Of a stretch of DNA of 54,100 nt, positions 32,988 through 42,300 are shown piece after piece; positions within the stretch are counted from its first letter, which is position 1, and each line of letters starts with the position of its first letter. Location: the NCBI GenBank assembly GCA_945870225.1, contig CAMBRF010000022.1:1-54100 (forward strand). Direction: 5' to 3'. The translations under genes were made by a program, and so were the position numbers. The notes beneath the pieces were generated by a model, which saw nothing but the letters and a program-made list of their open reading frames with translations, searched no databases and was not told where the DNA came from. The stretch is from PVC group bacterium. Its GTDB lineage: Bacteria > Verrucomicrobiota > Kiritimatiellia > CAIKKV01 > CAITUY01.

Positions 32988-34106
32988 GATCTTCTTAAAG
33001 AAGGCCGCAATGGATTCCACCACCCACGCCATCTGCGCTTCGGTCAGTTCCGGATAGACCGGCAGCGCGAGCGTTTCCCGGGCCGCTTTCTCGCTCTGCG
33101 GAAACGATCCTTCCTGATGCCCCAGATAAGCAAAACAGGCCTGCAGATGAAGAGGTACGGGATAATAGACTTCCACCCCGATCTGCCGCGCCTGCAGGAA
33201 GGCCCGGAGTTCATCGCGGCGTGGCACACGCAGAACATATTGGTTAAAAACATGACGGTTCGCGACCACCTGCGGCAACTGGACCCGGTCTGGCGCCACC
33301 ACGCCGCTCGCCGTCAGCAGGCGATCATAGCAGGCCGCATTGGCCTGACGCCGGGCCGTCCAGCTGTCGAGATACTTCATCTTCACATTGACCACAGCCG
33401 CCTGCACCGCGTCCAATCGGAAATTACCGCCGATCAGCTGGTGATAATACTTCGGCTCCATGCCATGGACCCGCAGCATGAACAACCGGTCGGCACGCGC
33501 CTTGTCCTGCGTGGCCATCGCCCCGCCATCACCGGCCCCGCCCAGGTTTTTGGACGGGAAGAAGGAGAAACAGCCGTACGTCCCAATCGATCCCGCGCGC
33601 CGGCCCTTGTACTCAGCCCCGATCGACTGGCAGGCATCCTCAATCACCACCAGTCCGCGGCGGCCGGCCAACTCCATGATCGGGTCCATATCGGCCATCT
33701 GCCCGTAGAGATGCACGGGCATGATGGCCTTGGTGCGCGGGGTTACGGCGGCTTCAAGCCGTTTGACATCCAGATTGAAGGTCACAGGATCAATGTCGAC
33801 AAACACCGGCCGCGCGCCCACGCGGGCCACGGACCCGGCGGTGGCAAAGAAGGTGTAGGGCGAGGTGATCACCTCATCGCCCGGCCCAATGCCTTCCGCC
33901 ATCAGCGCCAGCAACAGCGCATCCGTCCCGGAGGCGACCCCCACGGCATGAGCGGAGTGTGAATAGCGGGCAATGGCCTCCTCGCAGGCTTTAACCTGCG
34001 GGCCCAAAATAAAATACTGGGACTCGAAAACCTCCGCCACGGCGGCCTCGATCTCCTTGCGAATGGTCTGATACTGGGCTTTCAGGTCTAACAGCGGCAC
34101 ATTCAT
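32985..34106 (-). CDS. DegT/DnrJ/EryC1-family sugar aminotransferase
   Basis: A 373-residue PLP enzyme of normal family length. The PLP-binding lysine is Lys186 in [10 protein letters not shown]. Other markers are [10 protein letters not shown] (60-70), [22 protein letters not shown], and [14 protein letters not shown] with the PLP-contacting Asp. It transfers an amino group from glutamate to a keto-sugar nucleotide. With the adjacent epimerase and WecB it fits synthesis of an amino-sugar for surface glycan; the sequence style is close to WbpE/WlbE-type enzymes acting on UDP-3-keto-hexuronates. The exact product cannot be read from sequence. Confidence 0.92.
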   Translation of the reverse strand: MNVPLLDLKAQYQTIRKEIEAAVAEVFESQYFILGPQVKACEEAIARYSHSAHAVGVASGTDALLLALMAEGIGPGDEVITSPYTFFATAGSVARVGARPVFVDIDPVTFNLDVKRLEAAVTPRTKAIMPVHLYGQMADMDPIMELAGRRGLVVIEDACQSIGAEYKGRRAGSIGTYGCFSFFPSKNLGGAGDGGAMATQDKARADRLFMLRVHGMEPKYYHQLIGGNFRLDAVQAAVVNVKMKYLDSWTARRQANAACYDRLLTASGVVAPDRVQLPQVVANRHVFNQYVLRVPRRDELRAFLQARQIGVEVYYPVPLHLQACFAYLGHQEGSFPQSEKAARETLALPVYPELTEAQMAWVVESIAAFFKKI

Positions 34107-34134
34107 GATAGATGATACTCCTCCAATAGTCCGA

Positions 34135-34196
34135 CGAACCGATCATAGATCGGTGCTACATCTTGACCTGCGAACCGATCACAGATCGGTGCTACA
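34135..34196. repeat. Two 26-bp direct repeats with internal palindromes
   Basis: CGAACCGATCATAGATCGGT plus GCTACA at 34135-34160 recurs at 34171-34196 with one base changed (ATA to ACA in the loop). Each has 7-bp arms ACCGATC/GATCGGT. They fill the gap between the aminotransferase and epimerase genes. Confidence 0.75.
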
Positions 34197-35151
34197 GCTT
34201 GTGATAATCCCGATACCACTTAACAAATTTGGGGATTCCCAGAGCGATGGACGTCGTCGGGCGGAACCCCAGCTTGGCCTCCGCTTGCGTGATGTCCGCG
34301 TACGTCGCCTCCACATCCCCGGCCTGCATGGGCAGGAATTCCGTCTTCGGCTCGACCCCGAGGCTTTTCGACAAAACCCCGATCATGTCCATCAGGTTCT
34401 CGGCGTTGTGATTGCCCAGGTTCAACACCTCATACGGGGCCAGTCCGGGACGCAGCAGGGAGGCCTTCACTCCGGCGACAATGTCGTCAACGTAAGTGAA
34501 ATCCCGCCGCATCCGGCCATGGTTGAACACCTGGATCGGCCGGCCGGCGAGCATGGCCTCCGTAAAGAGCCATAACGCCATGTCTGGCCGGCCCCATGGA
34601 CCGTAAACCGTGAAGAACCGTAACCCCACCGTCTGCAACCCGAAAAGATGCGTATAGGTGTGGGCCATCAGTTCGTTGGCCTTCTTGGTGGCGGCGTACA
34701 GGCTGATCGGCTTGTCCACCGGATCGCTCTCGCTGAACGGCAGCTTCGTGTTGCCGCCATACACGCTCGAACTGGAGGCGTACACCAGACGCGGAACCTT
34801 GGCATGACGGCATGCCTCCAGAATATTGAGGAACCCTTCCAGATTGGATTTCTGGTAGGCGAGGGGATGGCTCAGCGAATAGCGGACCCCGGCCTGTGCC
34901 GCCAGATTGCACACGGCGTCAAACCTCTGCTCCGAAAATATCTTCCCGAGGAGCGTCGCATCGCAAAGATCCCCCTCGATGCCGGTATACCCCTTTCGCC
35001 CCGTCAACAGGGCATGGCGGGCCCGTTTAAGCCGGACAGAATAGTAATCATTGAAGTTATCGAACCCGACGACGCTGTGCCCTTCATCAAGCAAGGCTCC
35101 CGCCAGATGCGATCCGATAAATCCCGCCGTTCCCGTGACAAATATATTCAT
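34192..35151 (-). CDS. NAD-dependent sugar-nucleotide epimerase (UDP-glucuronate 4-epimerase-like)
   Basis: A 319-residue short-chain dehydrogenase-type enzyme: GTAGFIGSHLA (Gly7, Gly10, Gly13) binds NAD, and Tyr152-x3-Lys156 (YAATK) with the upstream SSSSVYG are catalytic. DNFNDYYSVRLKRAR and RFFTVYGPWGRPDMALW are typical of the UDP-glucuronate 4-epimerase clade, so the product is likely UDP-galacturonate. UDP-glucuronate would come from the dehydrogenase at 40854-42221. The start is ATG 35151, which overlaps the WecB stop; the longer frame to 35208 lies inside wecB. The 3' end reaches into a direct repeat. Confidence 0.9.
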   Translation of the reverse strand: MNIFVTGTAGFIGSHLAGALLDEGHSVVGFDNFNDYYSVRLKRARHALLTGRKGYTGIEGDLCDATLLGKIFSEQRFDAVCNLAAQAGVRYSLSHPLAYQKSNLEGFLNILEACRHAKVPRLVYASSSSVYGGNTKLPFSESDPVDKPISLYAATKKANELMAHTYTHLFGLQTVGLRFFTVYGPWGRPDMALWLFTEAMLAGRPIQVFNHGRMRRDFTYVDDIVAGVKASLLRPGLAPYEVLNLGNHNAENLMDMIGVLSKSLGVEPKTEFLPMQAGDVEATYADITQAEAKLGFRPTTSIALGIPKFVKWYRDYHKL

Positions 35152-36308
35152 CCCTGAGTGATCTCCCGTAAACAGGCCACAATCCGTTCCGCCGTCCGGC
35201 CATCCCACAACAACGGGCGGTGTTCGACCCGCGGCCGCTTCGCCGCCTTCCGGAATTCAGCCCGGACCTGCTGGATGTCATTGCCAACCAGCACGCTAAC
35301 CCCGCCGTGTTCCGCCAGCGTCACGGGCCGTTCCGTGTTCCAGCGCAAGGTCAGACAGGGGGTCCCGAGCACACAACATTCCTCCTGAAGTCCGCCGCTG
35401 TCGGTAAACATCACCCGCGCCCCCATGGTCAACCTGAGCATGTCGTGATACCCCAGCGGCTGGGTGAGAATCAGTCCGGGGCAACTCACCAGATCCTGCC
35501 ACAGCCCATGGGCCTCCAGTTGTTTGCGCGTGCGGGGATGGACCGGCCAGATCAGCGGCATCAACGGGGCCGCATCCTGAGTCAGGAACTCCACCAGCGG
35601 CTTCATGACCTCCGCATGATCCACATTGGAGGGACGATGGAGCGTCATCACGGCGAATGCATTGTCGCGCAAGGGAGGGACGGGCGCGCACAGGCCGGGC
35701 AGGACCTGGGCCTCACAAATCGTACGCGGGTCCAGCGCCGCCGCCCTGGCCCGCTGCTGTTCAAGCGTGTCGATCATGATATTGCCCACCCGCCTGATCC
35801 GGCTCTCCGGCACCCCCTCCTTCAGGAGGTTGGCGTCGGCCAGCGCGTCCGTGGTGAACAGCAGGTCCGAAAGGCGGTCGGTCACCATGCGGTTGATTTC
35901 CTCGGGCATGTCGAGATCGAACGACCGCAGACCCGCCTCGATGTGGGCCAGCTTGACGTGCTCTTTCTTGGCCGTGATGGAACAGGCGCAGGTGGCATTC
36001 ACATCACCCACCACGATCACCCAGTCCGGCCGGCGTTCCTGCACGATTTTTTCAAAGGCGATCATGGTCCGGCCCACCTGTTCGGCATGGGAGCCCGAAC
36101 CGATTTCCAGATCCACATCCGGCCGAGGAATGCTCAGGTCGCGAAAAAAGGAATCCGACATCGTCGCGTCATAATGCTGCCCGGTATGAACCAGGATGTG
36201 CTCGAACTGTTCAGGAAAGCGCCCCAACTCACGGGCCAGCGGCGCGATTTTCGTGAAGTTCGGCCGGGCGCCGACAACGGACATGATTTTGACTTTCGGG
36301 TCGTTCAT
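35148..36308 (-). CDS. wecB: UDP-N-acetylglucosamine 2-epimerase, non-hydrolysing
   Basis: A 386-residue GT-B-fold enzyme converting UDP-GlcNAc to UDP-ManNAc. Clear family segments are SVVGARPNFTKIAPL at the N-terminus, HTGQHYDATMSD, VVGDVNATCACSITAKK, HIEAGLRSFDLDMPEEINRMVTD with the conserved His/Glu/Arg set, and TDSGGLQEECCVLGTPCLTLRWNTERP near the C-terminus. Product use would be ManNAc or ManNAcA in a surface polysaccharide. It is translationally coupled to the downstream epimerase. Confidence 0.95.
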   Translation of the reverse strand: MNDPKVKIMSVVGARPNFTKIAPLARELGRFPEQFEHILVHTGQHYDATMSDSFFRDLSIPRPDVDLEIGSGSHAEQVGRTMIAFEKIVQERRPDWVIVVGDVNATCACSITAKKEHVKLAHIEAGLRSFDLDMPEEINRMVTDRLSDLLFTTDALADANLLKEGVPESRIRRVGNIMIDTLEQQRARAAALDPRTICEAQVLPGLCAPVPPLRDNAFAVMTLHRPSNVDHAEVMKPLVEFLTQDAAPLMPLIWPVHPRTRKQLEAHGLWQDLVSCPGLILTQPLGYHDMLRLTMGARVMFTDSGGLQEECCVLGTPCLTLRWNTERPVTLAEHGGVSVLVGNDIQQVRAEFRKAAKRPRVEHRPLLWDGRTAERIVACLREITQG

Positions 36309-36382
36309 CGATCCCCTTCTATACCGCGACAGGGAGGGGTTTGTCGAGAACGGCTTGGCTCCGCGGAGCTTTCCCGGGGGCT

Positions 36383-37546
36383 TCAGTACCGGCCATACGT
36401 CCTGGCGGTTTCCACCATGGCCCGCAGGTTATCATCCGGCGTGTCCCGGCCGCACTGATCGCCGGTGGAAAGAATAAACCGCCCACCCGCCGCCGCGTCA
36501 TCAATGGCTTTCCGGGACGCGGCCACAACATCCTGCGGACGGCCCCTCAACATGACTTCCGTCGTATGCAAGTTGCCCTTCAGCACGATCCTGTCCCCGT
36601 ACAACCGCTTCAGTTCCGCAAGCGTGCAATCCCCCATCGGCGGAATCTCAAGCGGATCAATAACGGTCAGGCTGGTCTCCTCGACCAGGATCCGGACAAG
36701 TTCCTTCTCGGGACCGCAGGAGTGGACATGCGTCGGGATGCCCGCCGCCGTGGCCAGCTCAATGGCCAGCTTCATGGCTGGCAACGCATTATTCCGGAAG
36801 AAGTCCGGGGTTTGAAAAACCAGCGACCCGGAACCGCCCACGCACAGAAAGTCAGGCCTGTCCCCCGGCTTCATCGCCATCAAATCGGCAAAGCGCCGTT
36901 CCACCTCGGCCAGCCGGCGCGCCTTGAGCCCCTCCAACTCCTCAGGGTAATCGGCATAGTGATAGATCGCCTCTTCGCTGCTCGTCAGGCAACTGGAGGT
37001 AATGAAGATCCCCGTCAGCCCCTGATTGCCCATCAATCCCTTAAGGCGTCGTATACCGGCGACGCCGAGATCAACCGGTTTGACGCCGGTAACGGGTTCA
37101 AAACGGGTGGGCGTGGCGGGAAGCCCGAGCTTGGCGGGATCGACATCCCACGTTGGCGGATCCGCCACATAGTATACCGTCACATGGCTCTTCCAGATGC
37201 GGCGGCCATTATCCTGATAACTCTCCCGGGTTACCAGGCGGTCCGCATCGCGGTAGACGATGAACGATTCCCACGGGCGCGGGTCTGCCTCGTCGCTGGG
37301 CCAGCGAAAAGGCAAATAGCCGTCCATGAGCGCATCCACATCAAAGCGTTTGGCGCAGTCGATATAGGCATCCCAGATGGGCGGGTCATTGTACAGGTAG
37401 AGATCCCAGAAAGGTTTTTCGGTTAATCGGGCGGGAATCATGTTGGAAAAGTCCGGCGCCACGGGAACGCAATCGGGGATTTCTCCCCGCAATACCGTCT
37501 GCAGTCTTTCTCTCGAATTCAAGGTGCGGATCCTTTCATGGGGCAA
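36383..37546 (-). CDS. Uroporphyrinogen decarboxylase (URO-D) family protein, MtaA-like
   Basis: A 387-residue TIM-barrel protein of the URO-D superfamily: SRERLQTVLRGEIPDCVPV opening motif, GVAGIRRLKGLMGNQGLTGIF, HVHSCGPEKELVRILVE with the zinc-type His-x-Cys, and KGNLHTTEVMLRGRPQDV ending in GGRFILSTGDQC. The HxC motif favours a corrinoid methyltransferase-type member over haem synthesis, and the N-terminal Arg motifs of true HemE are not evident. No corrinoid protein is adjacent. Downstream of a HAD phosphatase and an EFR1 flavodoxin-ferredoxin, it may take part in a small redox or demethylation pathway. Confidence 0.85.
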   Translation of the reverse strand: MPHERIRTLNSRERLQTVLRGEIPDCVPVAPDFSNMIPARLTEKPFWDLYLYNDPPIWDAYIDCAKRFDVDALMDGYLPFRWPSDEADPRPWESFIVYRDADRLVTRESYQDNGRRIWKSHVTVYYVADPPTWDVDPAKLGLPATPTRFEPVTGVKPVDLGVAGIRRLKGLMGNQGLTGIFITSSCLTSSEEAIYHYADYPEELEGLKARRLAEVERRFADLMAMKPGDRPDFLCVGGSGSLVFQTPDFFRNNALPAMKLAIELATAAGIPTHVHSCGPEKELVRILVEETSLTVIDPLEIPPMGDCTLAELKRLYGDRIVLKGNLHTTEVMLRGRPQDVVAASRKAIDDAAAGGRFILSTGDQCGRDTPDDNLRAMVETARTYGRY

Positions 37547-37562
37547 TCGTGCACGGACATCA

Positions 37563-38261
37563 TCAGGCTCGCTTGAGTAAGGCTTTCACTCCTGCTGTAT
37601 CAGAGAGGTCAGCCAGGGCAACATCGGCCCCGGCGGCAAGCAGCGCAGCCGTCGTGAACTTGCCGGTGGCCACCGCAATCGCCGTGGCGCCAATACTCTT
37701 GGCGGCGGCTATATCGAACGGCGTGTCGCCAACCAGGAAGACCGCCGAGACCTTCTGACCGGGCCGCAGGCTTTTCTCCACACGCTGCATGGCCAGCCGC
37801 GCAATATCGTTGCGATCGGCGTGCTCGTCGCCAAAGGCACCCAGCACAAAGTGATGGTGCAGGTCAAACTGCTGGAGTTTGATCCGGGCACAGGATTCGA
37901 TGTTGCCCGTCACCAGACCCAGCACCACGGACGCATCCAGCGTCAGGCTTTCCAACAGCGCCCGCACTCCGGGATACAGGATCAATTCCGCCTCCCGGGC
38001 CGCGCAAGCGAGTTCGAGGGGAAACTGGGCGAAAAACCGCCGGCAATCCTCATCGGTCAGGGATCGACCGTGGTGCTCCATGATCCGCTGCAACACGTTC
38101 AGGTCCGTATTGCCGGAAAAGTTGATGTAGCGGATATCGTCCCTCCAGCCGAAGACCGATTCCAGCGCGCGCACAAAGGCCGCGCGACCGGCCCCCCGCA
38201 TATCCAGCAGGGTTCCATCAATGTCGAATAAAACAACCGTCACATTCATGGGAGGCATCAT
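37563..38261 (-). CDS. HAD-superfamily phosphatase (Gph/phosphoglycolate phosphatase-like)
   Basis: A 232-residue hydrolase. Motif I is FDIDGTLLDMRGAGR with nucleophile and acid Asp pair, motif II is LGLVTGN, and the C-terminal VFLVGDTPFDIAAAKSIGATAIAVATG provides motif IV. A helical cap lies between. It resembles phosphoglycolate phosphatase and other C1-cap HAD enzymes, and the substrate is not assignable. ATG 38261 overlaps the stop of the upstream EFR1 gene; ATG 38249 is an alternative start nearer to motif I. Confidence 0.88.
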   Translation of the reverse strand: MMPPMNVTVVLFDIDGTLLDMRGAGRAAFVRALESVFGWRDDIRYINFSGNTDLNVLQRIMEHHGRSLTDEDCRRFFAQFPLELACAAREAELILYPGVRALLESLTLDASVVLGLVTGNIESCARIKLQQFDLHHHFVLGAFGDEHADRNDIARLAMQRVEKSLRPGQKVSAVFLVGDTPFDIAAAKSIGATAIAVATGKFTTAALLAAGADVALADLSDTAGVKALLKRA

Positions 38262-39037
38262 GTGATGAAATCGCGGGCCTTGAAATCGGGGTGACGGTAC
38301 CGCTTGCGCCCGGCCGTGCTGGCCCCGAACTGGATGGCCTCCCTTGGGCACCATTGCAGACACGCCATGCACTGTTCACAACGATGCCGCCACATCGGCC
38401 GACTATCCTGCAACACGATGTTCTCCACAGGGCATACCCTGGCGCACAACCCGCACCCGTCGCACTTTTCGTCCGCCCTGAACTTGACATCGCTGGCGGC
38501 AATCCTCGGCATGCCGAAGCGATAGACGACTTTCGACAGCAACCGCCCCACCAGTCCGCCACCGTCAACGTGGCCCGCCTTTTCTCCCGCGATCTGCCGG
38601 ACCAGCTCGGGAATGACCGCTTTCTCGGCATCAAACATCTTCTGCTGCATGGATTCGGCTGGCGCGCCGTACATCGGCGTATAGTTTCCCGGCATACGGA
38701 TCACCCGGCCCAGGGAAAGCGTCAATCCACGCAGCTTAAGAACCCGCTGCAACTGCGTCAACGTGCCGCCCGCGCTCCCGCCATAGGTGGTCACCGCAAA
38801 ACAATAGGTTCCGGAGGACGCCTCCAACTGGCGGCAGAACCGGTCCACAATGGCCGGCAGCCCCCACATGTAGACCGGAAAAACCAGGCCCAGCCGTTCG
38901 GCCACCACGGGCGTTTTTTCACGGATCGCCCGAGACATGGCCACCACGTCCGTATCGCCCAGCGCAAAGGCCAGATCATGCGCAACACGCAGGGAATTGC
39001 CCGTCCCGGAAAAATAGAATATCTGTGTCTTCATCAT
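38258..39037 (-). CDS. EFR1-type protein: flavodoxin domain plus two [4Fe-4S] clusters
   Basis: A 259-residue electron-transfer protein. The N-terminal flavodoxin-like domain begins QIFYFSGTGNSLRVAHDL (FMN phosphate loop) and has FPVYMWGLPAIVDRF and TYGGSAGG. A bacterial-type ferredoxin domain near residues 190-240 carries CDGCGLCARVCP and CEQCMACLQWCP, two complete CxxCxxCxxxCP clusters. It would pass low-potential electrons to a redox enzyme. It is first in a run with a HAD phosphatase and a URO-D-family protein. GGAGGG precedes ATG 39037; ATG 39034 is equally possible. Confidence 0.92.
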   Translation of the reverse strand: MMKTQIFYFSGTGNSLRVAHDLAFALGDTDVVAMSRAIREKTPVVAERLGLVFPVYMWGLPAIVDRFCRQLEASSGTYCFAVTTYGGSAGGTLTQLQRVLKLRGLTLSLGRVIRMPGNYTPMYGAPAESMQQKMFDAEKAVIPELVRQIAGEKAGHVDGGGLVGRLLSKVVYRFGMPRIAASDVKFRADEKCDGCGLCARVCPVENIVLQDSRPMWRHRCEQCMACLQWCPREAIQFGASTAGRKRYRHPDFKARDFIT

Positions 39038-39044
39038 GCCCTCC

Positions 39045-39068
39045 AACGAGGCGAGACGCCTCGTCTAC
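39045..39068. repeat. AACGAGGCG-aga-CGCCTCGT palindromic repeat
   Basis: Inverted copy of the element at 29529-29552 with one mismatch, immediately upstream of the EFR1 gene and overlapping its ribosome-binding region. Confidence 0.65.
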
Positions 39069-39223
39069 ATTGATGTTGCTCTCTCGTGTTACGAGATCGG
39101 CTCGAGTCCACCACAGCCACGACACGCCGTCCAGCCTTAATGTTTTATTCTCATTGACCCGCTCCGCGTCAGCCGCTACGCCCACGAGCAAATGGCGGTG
39201 ACACGCTGGTAAAGGAGAACTCC

Positions 39224-39952
39224 ATGGACAACATACCCGTAACGGAAACGCAGATGAAAAAACAGTGGCAGGGCATCTTGGCCACAGCCATCGCGGTCAT
39301 TACTCAACATGCTGACTTCTATCGCGGCATGGCAAAGAGCGGCGGGTTCGTGGATCCGCTGATCTTTCTCGTGGTCATGGGGGTGATCGGGGCTGTGATC
39401 CAAGTGGTAACGGGACTACTTCATATCACAATGGCCCTGTCCTTCGGTGGAGCGCTCAAGTCCATTGTGGTGATGCTGATCGCAGCGAGCATTGGCAGCT
39501 TTATTGTCGCCGCCATTTTGTTTGTCATATGGAAGCTAATGGGCTCGAACGAATCTTACGAGACAGCCTACCGGTGCGGGGCCTACGCATCGGCCACCTT
39601 TCCCGCCATGGCAATTCTGGGAATCATTCCATTCGTGAGAGTCTTGATTGGACTGGCGTGGGGGCTATTCCTACTGGTCACCGCCAGCGTGGAAGTCCAC
39701 AAGATCGCGGCGAAAACAGCCTGGATGGTGTTCGGCATTATCACCGCCATCATGGCGTTAATGTCAACCTGCGGCCAACTCACCGCCCGCCGCATTCAGA
39801 AGATGGGCTTCGGCGAGGCCTACGGCACGCCGGGTCAGGAAATGACGGCCGAAGATGCCGGCAAGGCGGCAGCCGCCGCGATGAAGGCCTTCCATGAAGA
39901 GTCCGCCAGACAGGCACAGGAAGCCAAGAAGGACTCCGAGGCAAACCAGTAG
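39224..39952 (+). CDS. YIP1-like polytopic membrane protein
   Basis: A 242-residue protein preceded by AAAGGAG. A soluble N-terminus (about 40 residues) is followed by five helices: FVDPLIFLVVMGVIGAVIQ, SIVVMLIAASIGSFIVAAILFVIWKLMG, SATFPAMAILGIIPFV, LIGLAWGLFLLVTASVE and TAWMVFGIITAIMALM. The order, and a polar YETAYRCGAYAS loop, match the YIP1/DUF1282 family. The C-terminus is Ala-rich and charged (AAAAAMKAFHEESARQ), probably a coiled coil. The function in bacteria is not established. Confidence 0.8.
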   Translation: MDNIPVTETQMKKQWQGILATAIAVITQHADFYRGMAKSGGFVDPLIFLVVMGVIGAVIQVVTGLLHITMALSFGGALKSIVVMLIAASIGSFIVAAILFVIWKLMGSNESYETAYRCGAYASATFPAMAILGIIPFVRVLIGLAWGLFLLVTASVEVHKIAAKTAWMVFGIITAIMALMSTCGQLTARRIQKMGFGEAYGTPGQEMTAEDAGKAAAAAMKAFHEESARQAQEAKKDSEANQ

Positions 39953-39992
39953 ACGACTTTCAGAGGCCCCTGCACCGCTCCCAGGCGCACCG

Positions 39993-40820
39993 TTACTCAC
40001 GCGGAGGCAACGTGTGCGTCATCGTCAGGCCCGGATCGATGATCACTCTCTCAGGGACGGCGGGTGAGGATGCCGGGGCCCATTCGACCGACAGGAGATA
40101 GCGCCCGGGCGGGACCATAAACCGCCGCCAAAGCGGTTCATCATTATCCGCCCCTCGTCGAACGGAGAGCCAAGGGGAAGCCGTCCCCTCGCGGGTCAAG
40201 CTCCACCCTTGGACACGGCCCCGTTCAGGGCGCCGAAGCACAAAACCCGTGTCGAAGGCAACAACCGTCTCGGCGTCGGCCCGGACCACAATCCCCGTCA
40301 CCATCTCCGACGGCCCGGCCGCCCGGTAATACGCCAGGGCGACATCGTAGGTGCCGGATGGTAGCGGTTTCGGTTGGAAGAAGTAGAAGGTGTTGCCGGT
40401 GTTCTGCAACCGGACCGTAGGAGCGCCGTCACGGCCGCGCACAATTACCTCGCTCAAATCAAGGTCCGGCAGGTCGCGCCGAACATCGAAGAACAGAACT
40501 CCGCAGGCCAAACCATTCGTCGTCCCGGCCGTTACCTGCAGGACGCCGACCTCCACCTCCGTCGGCGGCTTGTAGTTGGAATTCGCAAAGCCAAGGATTA
40601 CACGATATCGCCCGACCGGCAAGTTGGCCGACACCATCGGCTCCAGATTGCTCACCGTGCAGGTCGGCAGGTTCTCCCCGCCGGCAAAACGAACCCACGC
40701 CATGCTTCGAAGTCCCTTTGCCGGTAAGCTAACCCATGCCGCCCCTGTCGGGCTTTTCCCGCAACCCGCACAGACACCCAACAGAACGAGCATCACCGTC
40801 GCCACACCAAGCTTCGTCAT
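39993..40820 (-). CDS. Lipoprotein with three beta-sandwich-like repeats
   Basis: A 275-residue exported protein with signal peptide MTKLGVATVMLVLLGVCAGC; the last Cys is the lipidation site. Three segments share the pattern LPxGxYxVxL followed by strands: LPVGRYRVILGFANSN, LPSGTYDVALAYYRAAG and VPPGRYLLSVEWAP, reminiscent of PEGA or other small surface beta domains. No enzyme motif is seen. GGAGGG precedes ATG 40820. It lies 33 bases behind the UDP-glucose dehydrogenase gene on the same strand, which suggests a role at the envelope with that glycan. Confidence 0.75.
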   Translation of the reverse strand: MTKLGVATVMLVLLGVCAGCGKSPTGAAWVSLPAKGLRSMAWVRFAGGENLPTCTVSNLEPMVSANLPVGRYRVILGFANSNYKPPTEVEVGVLQVTAGTTNGLACGVLFFDVRRDLPDLDLSEVIVRGRDGAPTVRLQNTGNTFYFFQPKPLPSGTYDVALAYYRAAGPSEMVTGIVVRADAETVVAFDTGFVLRRPERGRVQGWSLTREGTASPWLSVRRGADNDEPLWRRFMVPPGRYLLSVEWAPASSPAVPERVIIDPGLTMTHTLPPRE

Positions 40821-40853
40821 GCCACTTCCCTCCACCAATGCAGCTGAGCCCCT

Positions 40854-42221
40854 TTAAAGATGGCTCAGCGGTTTCTTGCCGATGGGATAGACGTTGAAGC
40901 CGATCTCGAACAGGTCCCGGTGGTTGAGGCAGTTGCGGCCGTCGAAGATAAAGGCCGGCTTGCTCATGCTTGCGTACAGCCGCCGGTAATCCAGAGCCTT
41001 GTACTCGGCCCAGTCGGTCATGATCGCCAGGGCATGCGCGCCTTCCGCCGCCCGGTAGGGATCCTCCTCGTAAACAATCTTGTCCCCGCAATCGGCCATG
41101 TCCTTCCGGGCATTGTTCAACGCCTTGGGATCGGTGATCACCACCGCCGCGCGTTCCTCGATCAGCGAATGGCAGACCCGGATAGCCGGGCTTTCCCGCG
41201 TGTCCCCGGTATCCGCCTTGAACGCAAAGCCGAACACGGCAATCCGCTTCCCGGCCACCGTGTTGAACATGGCGGCAATCATGCGTTGAACAAAGCGGTC
41301 CTCCTGATACTGGTTCATCGTGACCACCTGCTCCCAGTAGGCGGCCACTTCGTTCAGGCCGTAGTGCTGGCAGAGATAAACCAGGTTCAGGATGTCCTTC
41401 TTGAAGCAGGAGCCGCCAAAGCCCACGCTGGCATTGAGGAACCGTGACCCGATCCGGGCGTCCATGCCGATGGCCCGCGCCACTTCGGTGATATCCGCCT
41501 CCGTGCTCTCGCAAATCGCCGAGAGGCTGTTGATGGAACTGATCCGCTGGGCCAGGACCGCATTCGCCGCCAGTTTCGACAACTCACTCGACCACACACT
41601 CGTCATCAAAATGCGCTCGCGCGGAATCCAGTGCTCATAGACATCCGCCAGGGCCTTCACAGCCTTCCGCCCGGTCTCCGTGTCATGCCCGCCAATCAGG
41701 ACCCGGTCGGCATTTTCAAGATCCTTGACCGCCGTGCCCTCGGCGAGAAACTCCGGATTGGACAGGACCTCGAAATGTACGGTGGGATTCCCGGACTGAA
41801 GGATACGCTCCATGGCTTCGGCCGTCCGGACCGGAAGGGTGCTTTTCTCGACGACGATCTTGTCGGTTTTGGCGTGGGCCTTGATCTGGCGCGCGGTCTT
41901 TTCCCAGTACTGAAGATCCGCCGCCCGGCCTGCGCCCTGTCCAAAGGTCTTGGTCGGCGTGTTGACGCTCACAAAAATGATATCCGCCTCTTCGATTCCC
42001 TTGGCGATATCCATGGAAAAGAACAGGTTCTTATTGAGCGTGGCCTTGACCAGGTCCTGAAGGCCGGGCTCATAGATCGGGAGGCGGTCGGATTGCCAGG
42101 CGCGGATACGTTCGGCGTCGATATCCACCACCACCACGCGATATTCCGGGCACTTCCGGGCGATCATGGCCATGGTGGGACCGCCCACATAACCGGCTCC
42201 GATACAAAGGATAGTCTTCAT
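40854..42221 (-). CDS. ugd: UDP-glucose 6-dehydrogenase, eukaryote-like clade
   Basis: A 455-residue enzyme making UDP-glucuronate with two NAD+. The NAD site is CIGAGYVGGPTMAMIA. Other features are VSVNTPTKTFGQGAGRAADL, EKSTLPVRTAEAM, SNPEFLAEGTA, a WSSELSKLAANAVLAQR segment, and the catalytic cysteine in GFGGSCFKKDI. The phrase AQRISSINSLSAICE and the tail style are closer to animal/plant UGDH than to E. coli Ugd, a clade also known in some bacteria. The start is ATG 42221, right before the dinucleotide motif; longer frames extend into the divergent antiporter gene. Confidence 0.95.
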   Translation of the reverse strand: MKTILCIGAGYVGGPTMAMIARKCPEYRVVVVDIDAERIRAWQSDRLPIYEPGLQDLVKATLNKNLFFSMDIAKGIEEADIIFVSVNTPTKTFGQGAGRAADLQYWEKTARQIKAHAKTDKIVVEKSTLPVRTAEAMERILQSGNPTVHFEVLSNPEFLAEGTAVKDLENADRVLIGGHDTETGRKAVKALADVYEHWIPRERILMTSVWSSELSKLAANAVLAQRISSINSLSAICESTEADITEVARAIGMDARIGSRFLNASVGFGGSCFKKDILNLVYLCQHYGLNEVAAYWEQVVTMNQYQEDRFVQRMIAAMFNTVAGKRIAVFGFAFKADTGDTRESPAIRVCHSLIEERAAVVITDPKALNNARKDMADCGDKIVYEEDPYRAAEGAHALAIMTDWAEYKALDYRRLYASMSKPAFIFDGRNCLNHRDLFEIGFNVYPIGKKPLSHL

Positions 42222-42300
42222 GGGGGCGATCCTAACAAAAGTGGCCCTTCCGGCAAACTGTTCTTGGCGGCATCCTGACATTTTGAGACAAACAATCCCT

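Noticed and set aside
34135..34196. Possible CRISPR array
   Set aside because: Only two short units with a 10-bp gap and no cas genes in the window.
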